Assembly: GCA_034408875.1 (NCBI GenBank)
Contig: JAWXCJ010000134.1
Span: 1-23,964, forward strand
Direction: 5' to 3'
Source: JANNHK01 sp034408875
GTDB taxonomy: Bacteria > Actinomycetota > Acidimicrobiia > IMCC26256 > PALSA-610
DNA: 23,964 nucleotides
The position numbers and the translations under genes are program-made. Of the stretch, positions 1-6,929 are shown piece by piece. Under the pieces are notes generated by a model that had not been told where the DNA came from, ran no database searches, and saw only the letters and a list, made by a program, of their open reading frames with translations. Within the stretch, counting starts at the first letter, position 1, and every line of letters begins with the position of its first letter.

Positions 1-30
1 CCGGGTCCGGGTCCGGGTCCGGGTCCGGGT
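1..30. repeat. CCGGGT hexamer, five tandem copies
   Basis: Five perfect copies of CCGGGT open the window, and the array may continue to the left. It lies inside the minus-strand membrane protein gene, where each unit encodes Thr-Arg. The unit is six bases, so copy-number change would lengthen or shorten a basic loop without breaking the frame. Confidence 0.85.
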
Positions 31-759
31 CACGGCGCGTACGATGCACGCCACGGCGACGGCGCCGATCCCGGCGAAGAACGCATCGGCGCTCGTACCG
101 ATCGTCAGCGCCGCCGGTGCGAGCACGAGGAACGGGAGCGTGGCGCGGGCTGTGGCTTCGCCTGCGACGTCTTTCACGGCAACCATGACGGATGCGACGC
201 CGACGCCTGCGACCACGATGCAGACGAACGTTGCCGGGCGGGCTCCGCCGAGCCCGATGCGATCGAGCATCGAAAGCACGAACACGAAGCCGGGCGGGTG
301 ACCACGCGTGTGCGTCGTGAACGAGTCGAAGTTCGCATTGAAGTCGCGGAGGAACGCGAACGGATCGTGAGCGGCGGCGACGTCGTTCAGCGAGTCGTGA
401 CGGGTTTCGAGCGGCGACCACAGCATCGAGAGGCCGCGCGTTGCATTGAGTGCGACCGTCCACAGGATCGAGCCGAGCCCGGCGACTGCAAGTGCGACGT
501 TCCACTTCGCACGCTCCGCAATCTTCGGCAGCGTGGCCACGAGCGCGGCGCCGACGAGGAACGCCGCGATTGTTGCGACGCCGAAATGGAGTTCCGGCCG
601 TGCGTACAAAGGTGGATAACGCAGTTTGAGGTCGTACGAGTCGCGAAGCCGTTCGCCCCACGCGTTGGTGACGACCAGGAGCAGTGCCGAGGCCCCGAGA
701 ACGATCCCGGCCGTCAGCGAGCGGCGGGTCGTTGGCGCCGAGTCGAGCCTGACTGTCAC
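1..759 (-). CDS. GT-C-like integral membrane glycosyltransferase, 3' end beyond the window
   Basis: Reading the minus strand from a GTG at 759 gives 253 uninterrupted codons to the left edge, so the C-terminus is missing. The product is a hydrophobic multi-pass protein: the first membrane segment spans about residues 13-32 and further Ala/Val/Leu-rich segments follow. Residues 150-157 read HTRGHPPG. An HP-containing motif in an early extracytoplasmic loop is common in polyprenyl-phosphate-sugar-dependent GT-C transferases (PMT/ArnT-like), so I infer transfer of a lipid-linked sugar on the outer face of the membrane. It is divergent from the glycosyltransferase operon starting at 873, which includes a GT2 enzyme of the type that makes polyprenyl-phosphate sugars. 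A TACGCT box 7 nt before the GTG supports this start. An alternative is a generic polytopic protein of unknown function. Confidence 0.7.
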   Translation of the reverse strand, partial: MTVRLDSAPTTRRSLTAGIVLGASALLLVVTNAWGERLRDSYDLKLRYPPLYARPELHFGVATIAAFLVGAALVATLPKIAERAKWNVALAVAGLGSILWTVALNATRGLSMLWSPLETRHDSLNDVAAAHDPFAFLRDFNANFDSFTTHTRGHPPGFVFVLSMLDRIGLGGARPATFVCIVVAGVGVASVMVAVKDVAGEATARATLPFLVLAPAALTIGTSADAFFAGIGAVAVACIVRAVTRTRTRTRTR

Positions 760-772
760 GTAGCGCAGCGTA
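757..772 (-). promoter_or_regulatory. Probable leaderless promoter -10 for the GT-C-like gene
   Basis: On the minus strand TACGCT (767-772) is followed by 7 nt and then the GTG start (757-759). A -10 box this close puts the transcription start at or next to the first base of the codon. No good -35 is visible. Confidence 0.4.
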
Positions 773-859
773 CGGGCCGGTCGCGCGCCGCCGGCGTCCG
801 GCCGGGAGAATTTCGTGAATCGTAAGCAGAACCGCCCCTCGTTCGGGCGCCGGGTTCCG

Positions 860-875
860 TAGGTTGAGAGCGGTG
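860..875 (+). promoter_or_regulatory. Probable leaderless promoter -10 for the glycosyltransferase operon
   Basis: TAGGTT (860-865) lies 7 nt before the GTG at 873. This favours GTG 873 as the start over the TTG at 864, which would overlap the box. No convincing Shine-Dalgarno is placed for either codon. Confidence 0.45.
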
Positions 876-1517
876 ACCGACGTGATCCTTCCTGTCCTCG
901 ACGAAGCGGCCGCGATCCCGGTCGTGCTCGACCGGCTGCCTTCCGGGTACCGCGCGGTCGTCGTCGACAACGGGTCGACCGACGGGTCGGCTGATGTCGC
1001 GCGCGACTGCGGAGCGGTTGTCGTCGAAGAGCTTGTCCGAGGCTTCGGCGCGGCGTGCTTCGCAGGGCTCCGAGCAGCCGAATCCGAGATCGTGTGCTTT
1101 ATGGACTGCGACGCGTCGCTCGACGCCGCGCAGCTCCCGATGGTCGCCGAGCCGGTCGCAGCCGGTGCATTCGATCTCGTCATCGGGACCCGGCGCGCGG
1201 CCGCCGGCGCGTGGCCGTGGCACGCACGGACCGCCAACCGGGCGTTGGGCTTGATCGTGCGCCGCCGGACCGGAGTGGCCCTCGGTGACCTTGGGCCGAT
1301 GCGTGCCGCCCGCCGGGCCGACCTCCTCGCGCTGCAACTGCGCGACCGCCGCTTCGGATGGCCGCTCGAAATGGTGCTGCGCGCGGCCGATGCCGGTTGG
1401 CGTATCGACCAGGTCGAAGTCGACTACTCGCCGCGGATCGGCAAGTCGAAAGTGACCGGAACGGTACGCGGTACCGCGAGGGCGATTCACGACATGGCCT
1501 CGGTGCTCCGCGCGTGA
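873..1517 (+). CDS. Family 2 glycosyltransferase (polyprenyl-phosphate-sugar synthase-like)
   Basis: 214 aa from GTG 873. The N-terminus has the GT-A layout of DPM1/GT2 enzymes: a beta strand ILPVLDEA, the nucleotide-binding motif VVDNGSTDGS, and MDCDAS as the metal-binding DxD-type motif. The later GPMRAARR and FGWPLEM segments match the acceptor-side region of this group. There is no C-terminal membrane domain, so the enzyme is soluble or peripheral. The family transfers a sugar from a nucleotide donor to polyprenyl phosphate or a similar acceptor at the inner face of the membrane, which would supply a GT-C transferase such as the divergent neighbour; that link is inference. It overlaps the next gene by 4 nt (GTGA) and is first in an operon running to 6219. 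Confidence 0.85.
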   Translation: MTDVILPVLDEAAAIPVVLDRLPSGYRAVVVDNGSTDGSADVARDCGAVVVEELVRGFGAACFAGLRAAESEIVCFMDCDASLDAAQLPMVAEPVAAGAFDLVIGTRRAAAGAWPWHARTANRALGLIVRRRTGVALGDLGPMRAARRADLLALQLRDRRFGWPLEMVLRAADAGWRIDQVEVDYSPRIGKSKVTGTVRGTARAIHDMASVLRA

Positions 1518-2164
1518 CGGGTGCGACACTCCTCGTCATCGCGAAGGCGCCGGTCGCGGGTCGCGTCAAGACGCGGTTGTGCCCGCCGTGCACGCCGGAA
1601 CAGGCCGCGTCGATCGCCCGCGCCGCAATCGAGGACACCCTCGCCGCCGTCGGGCAGGTCGCTGCCGAGCGGCGCGTCGTCGTGCTCGATGGGGAGCCGG
1701 GGCCGTGGTTGCCCGACGGATTCGATGTGATTCCGCAGTGCGCCGGTTCGCTCGATCGACGCCTCGCGGCGGCATTCGAAGGCGTTGATGGTCCCGCATT
1801 CCTCGTCGGAATGGACACGCCGCAGCTCACGCCCGGACACATCGCCACGGCCTTGGACGTCTTGTTTCGCACCGATGTCGACGCGGTGCTCGGACCGGCT
1901 GAAGACGGTGGGTGGTGGGGAATCGGTTTGCGCGTGCCCCAGCCGGAGGTGTTCCGCGACGTACCCATGAGCACGAATCAAACGGTGTCGTTCCAGCTTC
2001 GCCGCATGCGGTTCCTCGCGTTGCGAACGTGTGTGCTCGACCTGCTGGTCGATGTCGACACGTTCGCCGACGCTCGCGCCGTCGCCGCGATGATTCCAGA
2101 TTCTCGCTTCGCGGACGCGGTCCGTTCCGTGGGCGCGGTCGAGTCGCCGGAGCGGGTGCGATGA
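1514..2164 (+). CDS. TIGR04282/DUF2064-family glycosyltransferase-like protein
   Basis: 216 aa from GTG 1514, which overlaps the previous stop as GTGA. The N-terminus LLVIAKAPVAGRVKTRL is the family hallmark, a nucleotidyl/glycosyl-transferase-type Rossmann start. It is followed by FLVGMDTPQLTPGHI in the DxP-type region and LGPAEDGGWWGIGL in the active-site region. The family is annotated as 'arsenosugar biosynthesis glycosyltransferase' by similarity, but its members have mixed contexts and no arsenic gene is seen here, so I do not carry over that substrate. Adjacency to a GT2 enzyme and a methyltransferase suggests joint assembly and decoration of a sugar-containing molecule. The family call is firm; the substrate is unknown. 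Confidence 0.85.
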   Translation: MTGATLLVIAKAPVAGRVKTRLCPPCTPEQAASIARAAIEDTLAAVGQVAAERRVVVLDGEPGPWLPDGFDVIPQCAGSLDRRLAAAFEGVDGPAFLVGMDTPQLTPGHIATALDVLFRTDVDAVLGPAEDGGWWGIGLRVPQPEVFRDVPMSTNQTVSFQLRRMRFLALRTCVLDLLVDVDTFADARAVAAMIPDSRFADAVRSVGAVESPERVR

Positions 2165-2736
2165 GCGCGCGCCTGCGTGACTCGGACGGAACCGTGCGCG
2201 ACGCACCCGAATGGATCATCGACGCCGACGACGTCGACGATCGCGTGTTGGAGAGAGCAGACGCGCCCGTGCTCGACATCGGCTGCGGACCCGGACGGCA
2301 CGGCGCCGCACTCGCGCGCCGGGGCGGGGTCGTGCTCGGCATCGACATCTCCCGCGCCGCGCTCGCGGTCGCCCACCGGCGCGGCGTGCTCACTCTCGAA
2401 CGGTCGATCTTCGGCCGGATACCCGGCGCCGGCCGGTGGCGGACCGCGTTGCTGCTCGATGGGAACCTCGGCATCGGTGGCGATCCGGTGGAGTTGTTGG
2501 CTCGGGTCCGGCGCGTGCTTGCCCCCGTCGCGTGCGTACTCGCCGAGGCGGCCGCGCCGGGCGTGCGGCGCCCGTCGACCTCGGCCCGGCTCGAGATCGA
2601 CGCCGTTCCGGGGCCGTGGTTTTCGCTCGCGACGGTTGCGGTTGATGACATCGAGGCGATTGCGCGCGGGGCGGGCTTCGACGTAGCCGACGTTTGGAAC
2701 GATGATCGACGATGGTTCGCGCAGCTATCGACGTGA
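2161..2736 (+). CDS. Class I SAM-dependent methyltransferase
   Basis: 191 aa from ATG 2161, overlapping the previous stop as ATGA. The SAM-binding motif I is VLDIGCGPGRHG, followed by the acidic strand GIDISRAAL, as in Rossmann-fold methyltransferases. The rest is short: a LLLDGNLGIGGD segment sits where the catalytic loop is expected, and the C-terminus GPWFSLATVAVDDIEAIA matches the last beta strands. At under 200 residues it has no room for a large substrate-binding domain. The acceptor is unknown; from context it may act on the product of the two glycosyltransferases. The last 25 nt overlap the next gene's start at 2712, consistent with translational coupling. Confidence 0.8.
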   Translation: MSARLRDSDGTVRDAPEWIIDADDVDDRVLERADAPVLDIGCGPGRHGAALARRGGVVLGIDISRAALAVAHRRGVLTLERSIFGRIPGAGRWRTALLLDGNLGIGGDPVELLARVRRVLAPVACVLAEAAAPGVRRPSTSARLEIDAVPGPWFSLATVAVDDIEAIARGAGFDVADVWNDDRRWFAQLST

Positions 2737-3863
2737 TCGAGAAGACCGCGCACGCGGTAGAACGACGATTCACGAGCAAGCTGCACGACGAACGTACCGC
2801 GGCGCTGCTGGGGATGGGCCTCGGTATCACGTTCACGATCTGCTTCGTCACCGGGCTGTGGTCACACCTCGTGCAGACCCCACCGAGCTGGTTCTCGCGC
2901 CCGCCGCGCCCGGCGGGCCTGTACCGGGTGACGCAGGGTCTTCACATCGCGACGGGGATCGCAATGATCCCGATCCTGCTCGCGAAGTTGTGGGTCGTGT
3001 ACCCGAAGCTGTTCGCGTGGCCGCCATTCAAGTCGGCTGCGGTCGCGGTCGAGCGGCTGGCGTTGTTGCCGCTCATCGGTGGTGGTTTGTTCCTCGCGTT
3101 CAGCGGTCTGGCGAACGTGAACTTGTGGTATCCGTGGCCCTTCGGGTTCAAGGAGGCGCACTACTGGGCGGCATGGATCACGATCGGCGCGCTGATCGTG
3201 CACGTCGGCGCGAAGTGGACGGTGACGCGGTCGCATGTTGCGCGGCGCGTGCCGCCGGACGCCGGGTCCGGGGATCGACGCGCGTTCCTCGGCACGGTCG
3301 CTGCGGCCGTGTCGGTCGTGACAGTCGCGACCGTCGGTCAGACGGTCGGACCGCTGCGCAAGCTCGCGCTGTTGGCGCCGCGCCGACCCGACGTCGGTCC
3401 CCAGGGTTTCCCGGTCAACCGCACCGCACGCGCGGCGCGGGTCACGGTTGAGGACGGCGGCGCGACGTACCGGCTCACCGTGACCGGCCGCGTGGCGCGT
3501 GAACTGTCGTTCTCGCGGGCCGAACTGACCGGCATGGATCTGCACCAAGCTCGGCTGCCGATCGCGTGTGTGCAGGGTTGGAGCGCGTCGGCGAACTGGC
3601 GTGGCGTGCGCGTGCGCGATCTCCTCGCGATGGCGGGCGCCGCGGAGGGTGCATCGGTGCGCATCGTGTCGCTACAAGAGAGCGGAGCGTTTCGCAGTTC
3701 TGTTCTGCAACCCGATGAGACGCGCGATGGCGACACGCTGTTGGCGTTGGAGGTGAACGGTGAGCCGTTGCACATCGACCACGGCTATCCACTGCGTTTG
3801 ATCGGCCCGAACCGTCCCGGTGTCCTCCAAACGAAATGGGTGACGGGCTTGGTGGTCGAGTGA
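2712..3863 (+). CDS. Membrane-anchored molybdopterin-dependent oxidoreductase with internal Tat motif
   Basis: 383 aa. The N-terminal half has four hydrophobic segments (about residues 31-52, 70-97, 115-136 and 152-172) with several His near their ends, as in a cytochrome-b-like anchor. Residues 188-194 (DRRAFLG) followed by an Ala/Val-rich stretch form a twin-arginine motif and fifth segment. The C-terminal half is a sulfite-oxidase-type molybdopterin domain: Cys286 in PIACVQGWSAS is the expected Mo ligand, followed by WRGVRVRDLL and HIDHGYPLRLI. The topology places the folded domain outside the membrane. Substrate unknown: sulfite, sulfoxides or protein methionine sulfoxide are family options. 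I recall that a five-span molybdoprotein of this design in Streptomyces was studied as a dual Sec/Tat substrate. ATG 2712 lies inside the methyltransferase gene. Confidence 0.85.
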   Translation: MVRAAIDVIEKTAHAVERRFTSKLHDERTAALLGMGLGITFTICFVTGLWSHLVQTPPSWFSRPPRPAGLYRVTQGLHIATGIAMIPILLAKLWVVYPKLFAWPPFKSAAVAVERLALLPLIGGGLFLAFSGLANVNLWYPWPFGFKEAHYWAAWITIGALIVHVGAKWTVTRSHVARRVPPDAGSGDRRAFLGTVAAAVSVVTVATVGQTVGPLRKLALLAPRRPDVGPQGFPVNRTARAARVTVEDGGATYRLTVTGRVARELSFSRAELTGMDLHQARLPIACVQGWSASANWRGVRVRDLLAMAGAAEGASVRIVSLQESGAFRSSVLQPDETRDGDTLLALEVNGEPLHIDHGYPLRLIGPNRPGVLQTKWVTGLVVE

Positions 3864-4309
3864 ACTCCGACCACGGCGCCCGTTTCCGGATCGCGCTCGT
3901 CATCGGCGGCGCGGTCATGGCGTACGGCATCTGGGGAGTGCTCGACGATGCTCGGGCGACGCATCCCGGCTCGCTGTTCGTGTACGTCGTCGGTGCCGAC
4001 CTCGTGCACGACCTGGTGATCGCGCCTGTGGTGTGCATTGTCGGTTGGCTGCTCACGCGCGTCGTTCCCGAGCCGTGGCGTTCGCCCGCTCGGGCCGCCG
4101 TGTTGATCAGTGCGATCGCGGTCGTCGTCGGCTGGCCGTCGCTGCGAGGGTACGGGCGCGCCCGTGTGCCCGATAACGCGTCGGTGCAACCGCTCGACTA
4201 CTCGACGGCGCTGGGCACAGTTCTCGCCGTGGTGTGGCTCGGCACCGCGGTCTGGGCCACCGTGCGCGTGACGAGGCGTCGATCCAACGAGGACGCGGGG
4301 AACGCGTGA
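3860..4309 (+). CDS. Small four-span membrane protein of unknown function
   Basis: 149 aa from GTG 3860, overlapping the molybdoprotein stop as GTGA; an in-frame ATG at 3836 would add 8 residues inside that gene and is less likely. Four hydrophobic segments are evident: RIALVIGGAVMAYGIWGV, a long one around VVGADLVHDLVIAPVVCIV, ARAAVLISAIAVVVGW, and GTVLAVVWLGTAVWATV. The His-Asp in the second segment is the only conspicuous polar feature within the membrane. I do not recognise a family. Its tight position between the molybdoprotein and the propeller-deacetylase suggests it may help membrane assembly of one of them. The stop overlaps the next ATG by one base (TGATG). Confidence 0.7.
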   Translation: MNSDHGARFRIALVIGGAVMAYGIWGVLDDARATHPGSLFVYVVGADLVHDLVIAPVVCIVGWLLTRVVPEPWRSPARAAVLISAIAVVVGWPSLRGYGRARVPDNASVQPLDYSTALGTVLAVVWLGTAVWATVRVTRRRSNEDAGNA

Positions 4310-6219
4310 TGTACCTGCGCGCTGTTGTCGGCGCGCTCGTCGTGGTCGCGACTGCGTGCGCGTCCGGGCCGCCGCAGCCACGCGAACGGGTGCTGCCCGA
4401 GACCTCGGGAATCGATCGCATCGTGCCGGTTCCGGCGGGCACCGCGGCGACGGCGCCGTGGCCGATGGCCGGTCATGACGCCCGCCACTCCGGCTCGTCG
4501 CCCGCGCTGGGTCCGCTCACGGGGCGGATCCGTTGGGAACGGCAACTCGAAGGCAATGTGACCCCGGGGCCCGCCGTCGCCGCCGACGGCACGATCTTCG
4601 CCGCGTCCAACGCCGGCGTGCTGCACGCCCTCGATCCCGACACGGGCGCCGATCGTTGGACGTACGACGGCGGTGAACCCTACGGCAGCGACCTCTCGAC
4701 GACGCCTGCCTTGACGGACGACGGCGTCGTGTTGTGGCCCGGACCCGGCGCCACGTTGTACGCGCTCGACATGAAAGGAGCGCTGTTGTGGACTCAGAGG
4801 CTCGACGCGTTCGTGCTCTCGCCGGTCGTGCTCGCCGATGGGTCGGTTGTCGTCGCCGATATGAGCGGCGTGGTCCGCCGGTTCGACTTCGCGGGCGGGT
4901 CGCATCGCGCGTCGCCGACGCAACGGTGGGCAGTCGCGCTCGGAGGGGATGCGTACGGCAGCCCCGCCGCCGCGGGCCCGTACGTGTACGCGACGGCCGG
5001 CGCCGACCTGGTGGCCCTCGTGGCCGAGACCGGCGCGGTGTCCTGGCGGTTCACGACCGGCGATCTCATCGAGGTGTCGCCCGCGGTCACACCGGCCGGG
5101 GTCGTCGTCGTCGCCAGCAACGACCCGTACACCTATGGCGTGGACGCGGATGGCGATGAACAGTGGCGATACGAGCGGGTCGCGATGTCGTTCTCGTCGC
5201 CGGCCGTCACCGACACCGACTATGTCGTCGCGGGCGACCATCGCTCCGGTGTCGACGTGATCGACGGCGAAACCGGTGAGAAGTTGGCGCGGTACCAGGG
5301 GCTCGGTGATCGGACCCGCACGGCGCGTTCGATTGGGGTATGGACTGCGCCCGTCGTGGACGCCGCCCACCGCGTGTACTTCGGTACGCGTCACGGCCAC
5401 GTGTACGGCTTCGCTCCGGACGGCGACGAGCTCTTCGACATCGACGTCGGTGCGACTGTCGATTCGTATCCGGCGCTTACCGCGGATGGCGCGCTGATAG
5501 TGGGCGTGACCGACGGGCGACTGTTGGCGATCGCCGACGACCAACCGTGCACCGCCGCCCGCCGAACGGTCGACGGGCCCAACCTGGCCTATTCGCCGAA
5601 CCGACCGGACGCCGTCGTCGGCGCCGTCGTCGACGCGCCGATCGTCGCGATTGGTGTCGACGACGGGCCCGACCCCGAGTGGACGCCACGGATCCTCGAC
5701 GTCCTGGCCCGTCACGGCGCGCACGCGACGTTCTTCGTCGTCGGTTCGGCGGCGCGCGATCATCCGGAGTTGCTGGACGAGATCACGCGCGGCGGGCACG
5801 AGATCGGGCTCCACACCGACGAGCACACCGACGTCGCCGGCCGCGACCCGGCCGAGATCCGTGACGACCTCGAACGGACTGCGGCCGCGGTGCGGGCGTC
5901 GGGTACCGAGCCGGTTCCGTTGTTTCGCCCACCGCACGGTGTGCAAGACGTCGTCGCCGCCGAAGTCGTGTGCGCCGCCGGACTCAGGACGGTCGGTTGG
6001 TGGGCAAATGTGAACGAACTCTCCGATTCCTTGCTGGCGGCACTCGCGCCGGGCTCGATCGTCTTGGCGCACGACGGCCGCCGCGACCGGTCGTTCGACA
6101 TCGCGGAACTCGACCGGTTGCTCGCCGAGCTCGACGCCAAGGGCGAGCGCGGCGTGACGGTAGGGGAGTTGCTCGTGGCCGCAGGTGTGGACCCGCAGCC
6201 GGTGTCAGGCCGGCCATGA
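4309..6219 (+). CDS. Lipoprotein fusing a PQQ-type beta-propeller to a NodB polysaccharide deacetylase
   Basis: 636 aa from ATG 4309. Residues 1-17 form a lipoprotein signal ending VATAC, with Cys17 as the lipidation site (Ala rather than Leu at -3). Residues about 50-425 hold repeated blades with the PQQ/Trp-docking pattern: VLHALDPDTGADRWTY, LYALDMKGALLWTQ, LVALVAETGAVSWRF, VYGFAPDGDELF. From residue 444 a NodB domain begins: Asp451-Asp452 in GVDDGP, the metal motif H502-T-D-E-H506, R540-P-P-H-G and H588 in LAHDG, so the main catalytic motifs are present. It should act outside the membrane as a surface-bound de-N- or de-O-acetylase, with the propeller as a binding or scaffold module. It ends the glycan-type operon, which fits modification of a cell-envelope glycan. 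The domain combination is unusual. Confidence 0.88.
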   Translation: MYLRAVVGALVVVATACASGPPQPRERVLPETSGIDRIVPVPAGTAATAPWPMAGHDARHSGSSPALGPLTGRIRWERQLEGNVTPGPAVAADGTIFAASNAGVLHALDPDTGADRWTYDGGEPYGSDLSTTPALTDDGVVLWPGPGATLYALDMKGALLWTQRLDAFVLSPVVLADGSVVVADMSGVVRRFDFAGGSHRASPTQRWAVALGGDAYGSPAAAGPYVYATAGADLVALVAETGAVSWRFTTGDLIEVSPAVTPAGVVVVASNDPYTYGVDADGDEQWRYERVAMSFSSPAVTDTDYVVAGDHRSGVDVIDGETGEKLARYQGLGDRTRTARSIGVWTAPVVDAAHRVYFGTRHGHVYGFAPDGDELFDIDVGATVDSYPALTADGALIVGVTDGRLLAIADDQPCTAARRTVDGPNLAYSPNRPDAVVGAVVDAPIVAIGVDDGPDPEWTPRILDVLARHGAHATFFVVGSAARDHPELLDEITRGGHEIGLHTDEHTDVAGRDPAEIRDDLERTAAAVRASGTEPVPLFRPPHGVQDVVAAEVVCAAGLRTVGWWANVNELSDSLLAALAPGSIVLAHDGRRDRSFDIAELDRLLAELDAKGERGVTVGELLVAAGVDPQPVSGRP

Positions 6220-6220
6220 G

Positions 6221-6238
6221 TAGCTTCGGTAACCGATG
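6221..6238 (+). promoter_or_regulatory. Possible leaderless promoter -10 for the ABC transporter operon
   Basis: TAGCTT (6221-6226) lies 9 nt before ATG 6236. The box directly follows the stop of the propeller-deacetylase, so read-through from upstream is also possible. No Shine-Dalgarno is seen before the ATG. Confidence 0.35.
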
Positions 6239-6916
6239 ACTGGGCTCGAACCCGCGATCACAGTGCACGACCTCGGTCACGCGTACGAAACCTCCGCGGG
6301 CCGCATCACGGTCCTCGACCGCGTGACGTGCACTGTCCTCGCGGGTCAGATCGTGGCGGTTATGGGCCCGTCGGGCGCAGGGAAGTCGACGCTTCTCTGC
6401 GTCCTCGGCGGGCTCGAACCGCCACAGTCCGGTTCTGTGACGGTTGTGGGGCGCGACCTCCGGTTGCTGTCAAGCGATCAACTGGCCGCGTATCGGCGCG
6501 AGACCGTGGGATTCGTGTTCCAGGATTTCGCGCTGCTCGGTCAACTCACGGCGCTCGAGAACGTCGAACTCGCGTTGACGCTTGGCCGAGTCCGGCGCGG
6601 CCGGCGCGATCGGGCCAAGGAGCTGCTGGCGGCGGTGGGGCTCGCGCACCGGTTCGACCATCGTCCGCACGCACTCAGTGGTGGTGAGAACCAGCGTGTT
6701 GCGATCGCGCGAGCGCTGGCAAACTCGCCGGAGCTCATCCTGGCCGACGAGCCGACCGGCAACCTCGATGCCGGTTCGACGGGAGCAATCCTCGACCTGC
6801 TCACCGGGCTTCCGCGCGATCACGGCTGCACGCTCGTGATCGTGACTCACGATCCGGTCGTTGCCGCGCGCGCCGACCGGGTACTACTTCTTGCCGACGG
6901 GCGGATCGCGGCGTGA
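6236..6916 (+). CDS. ABC transporter ATP-binding protein, MacB/LolD type
   Basis: 226 aa. Walker A is GPSGAGKST (residues 44-52), the Q-loop is in FVFQDFALL, the signature is LSGGE (147-151), Walker B is LILADEPTGN (from 167) and the H-loop is VTHDP (His205). Length and the 'LSGGENQRVAIARAL' pattern are those of MacB/LolD/FtsE-like ATPases, which drive mechanotransmission rather than classical import. The permease gene follows after 13 nt and an SGNH-like lipoprotein after that. In Gram-positives this class often exports or extracts peptides and lipid-linked molecules. ATG 6236 is chosen because it starts just after the TAGCTT box and gives the usual N-terminal beta strand. Confidence 0.93.
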   Translation: MTGLEPAITVHDLGHAYETSAGRITVLDRVTCTVLAGQIVAVMGPSGAGKSTLLCVLGGLEPPQSGSVTVVGRDLRLLSSDQLAAYRRETVGFVFQDFALLGQLTALENVELALTLGRVRRGRRDRAKELLAAVGLAHRFDHRPHALSGGENQRVAIARALANSPELILADEPTGNLDAGSTGAILDLLTGLPRDHGCTLVIVTHDPVVAARADRVLLLADGRIAA

Positions 6917-6929
6917 GAGGTATGAGCCC

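Noticed and set aside
298..825. Plus-strand ORF opposite the GT-C-like gene
   Set aside because: It is a charged low-complexity product; the minus frame gives membrane segments and the HPPG motif.
1514..2164. Arsenosugar biosynthesis role for the TIGR04282-type gene
   Set aside because: No arsenic-related gene is present; the name is a family label and not evidence of substrate.
4198..6072. Long antisense open frame (624 codons) opposite the propeller-deacetylase
   Set aside because: Its composition is Arg/Gly/His-rich without domain motifs, and the plus strand has clear domains. It mirrors third-position GC bias.
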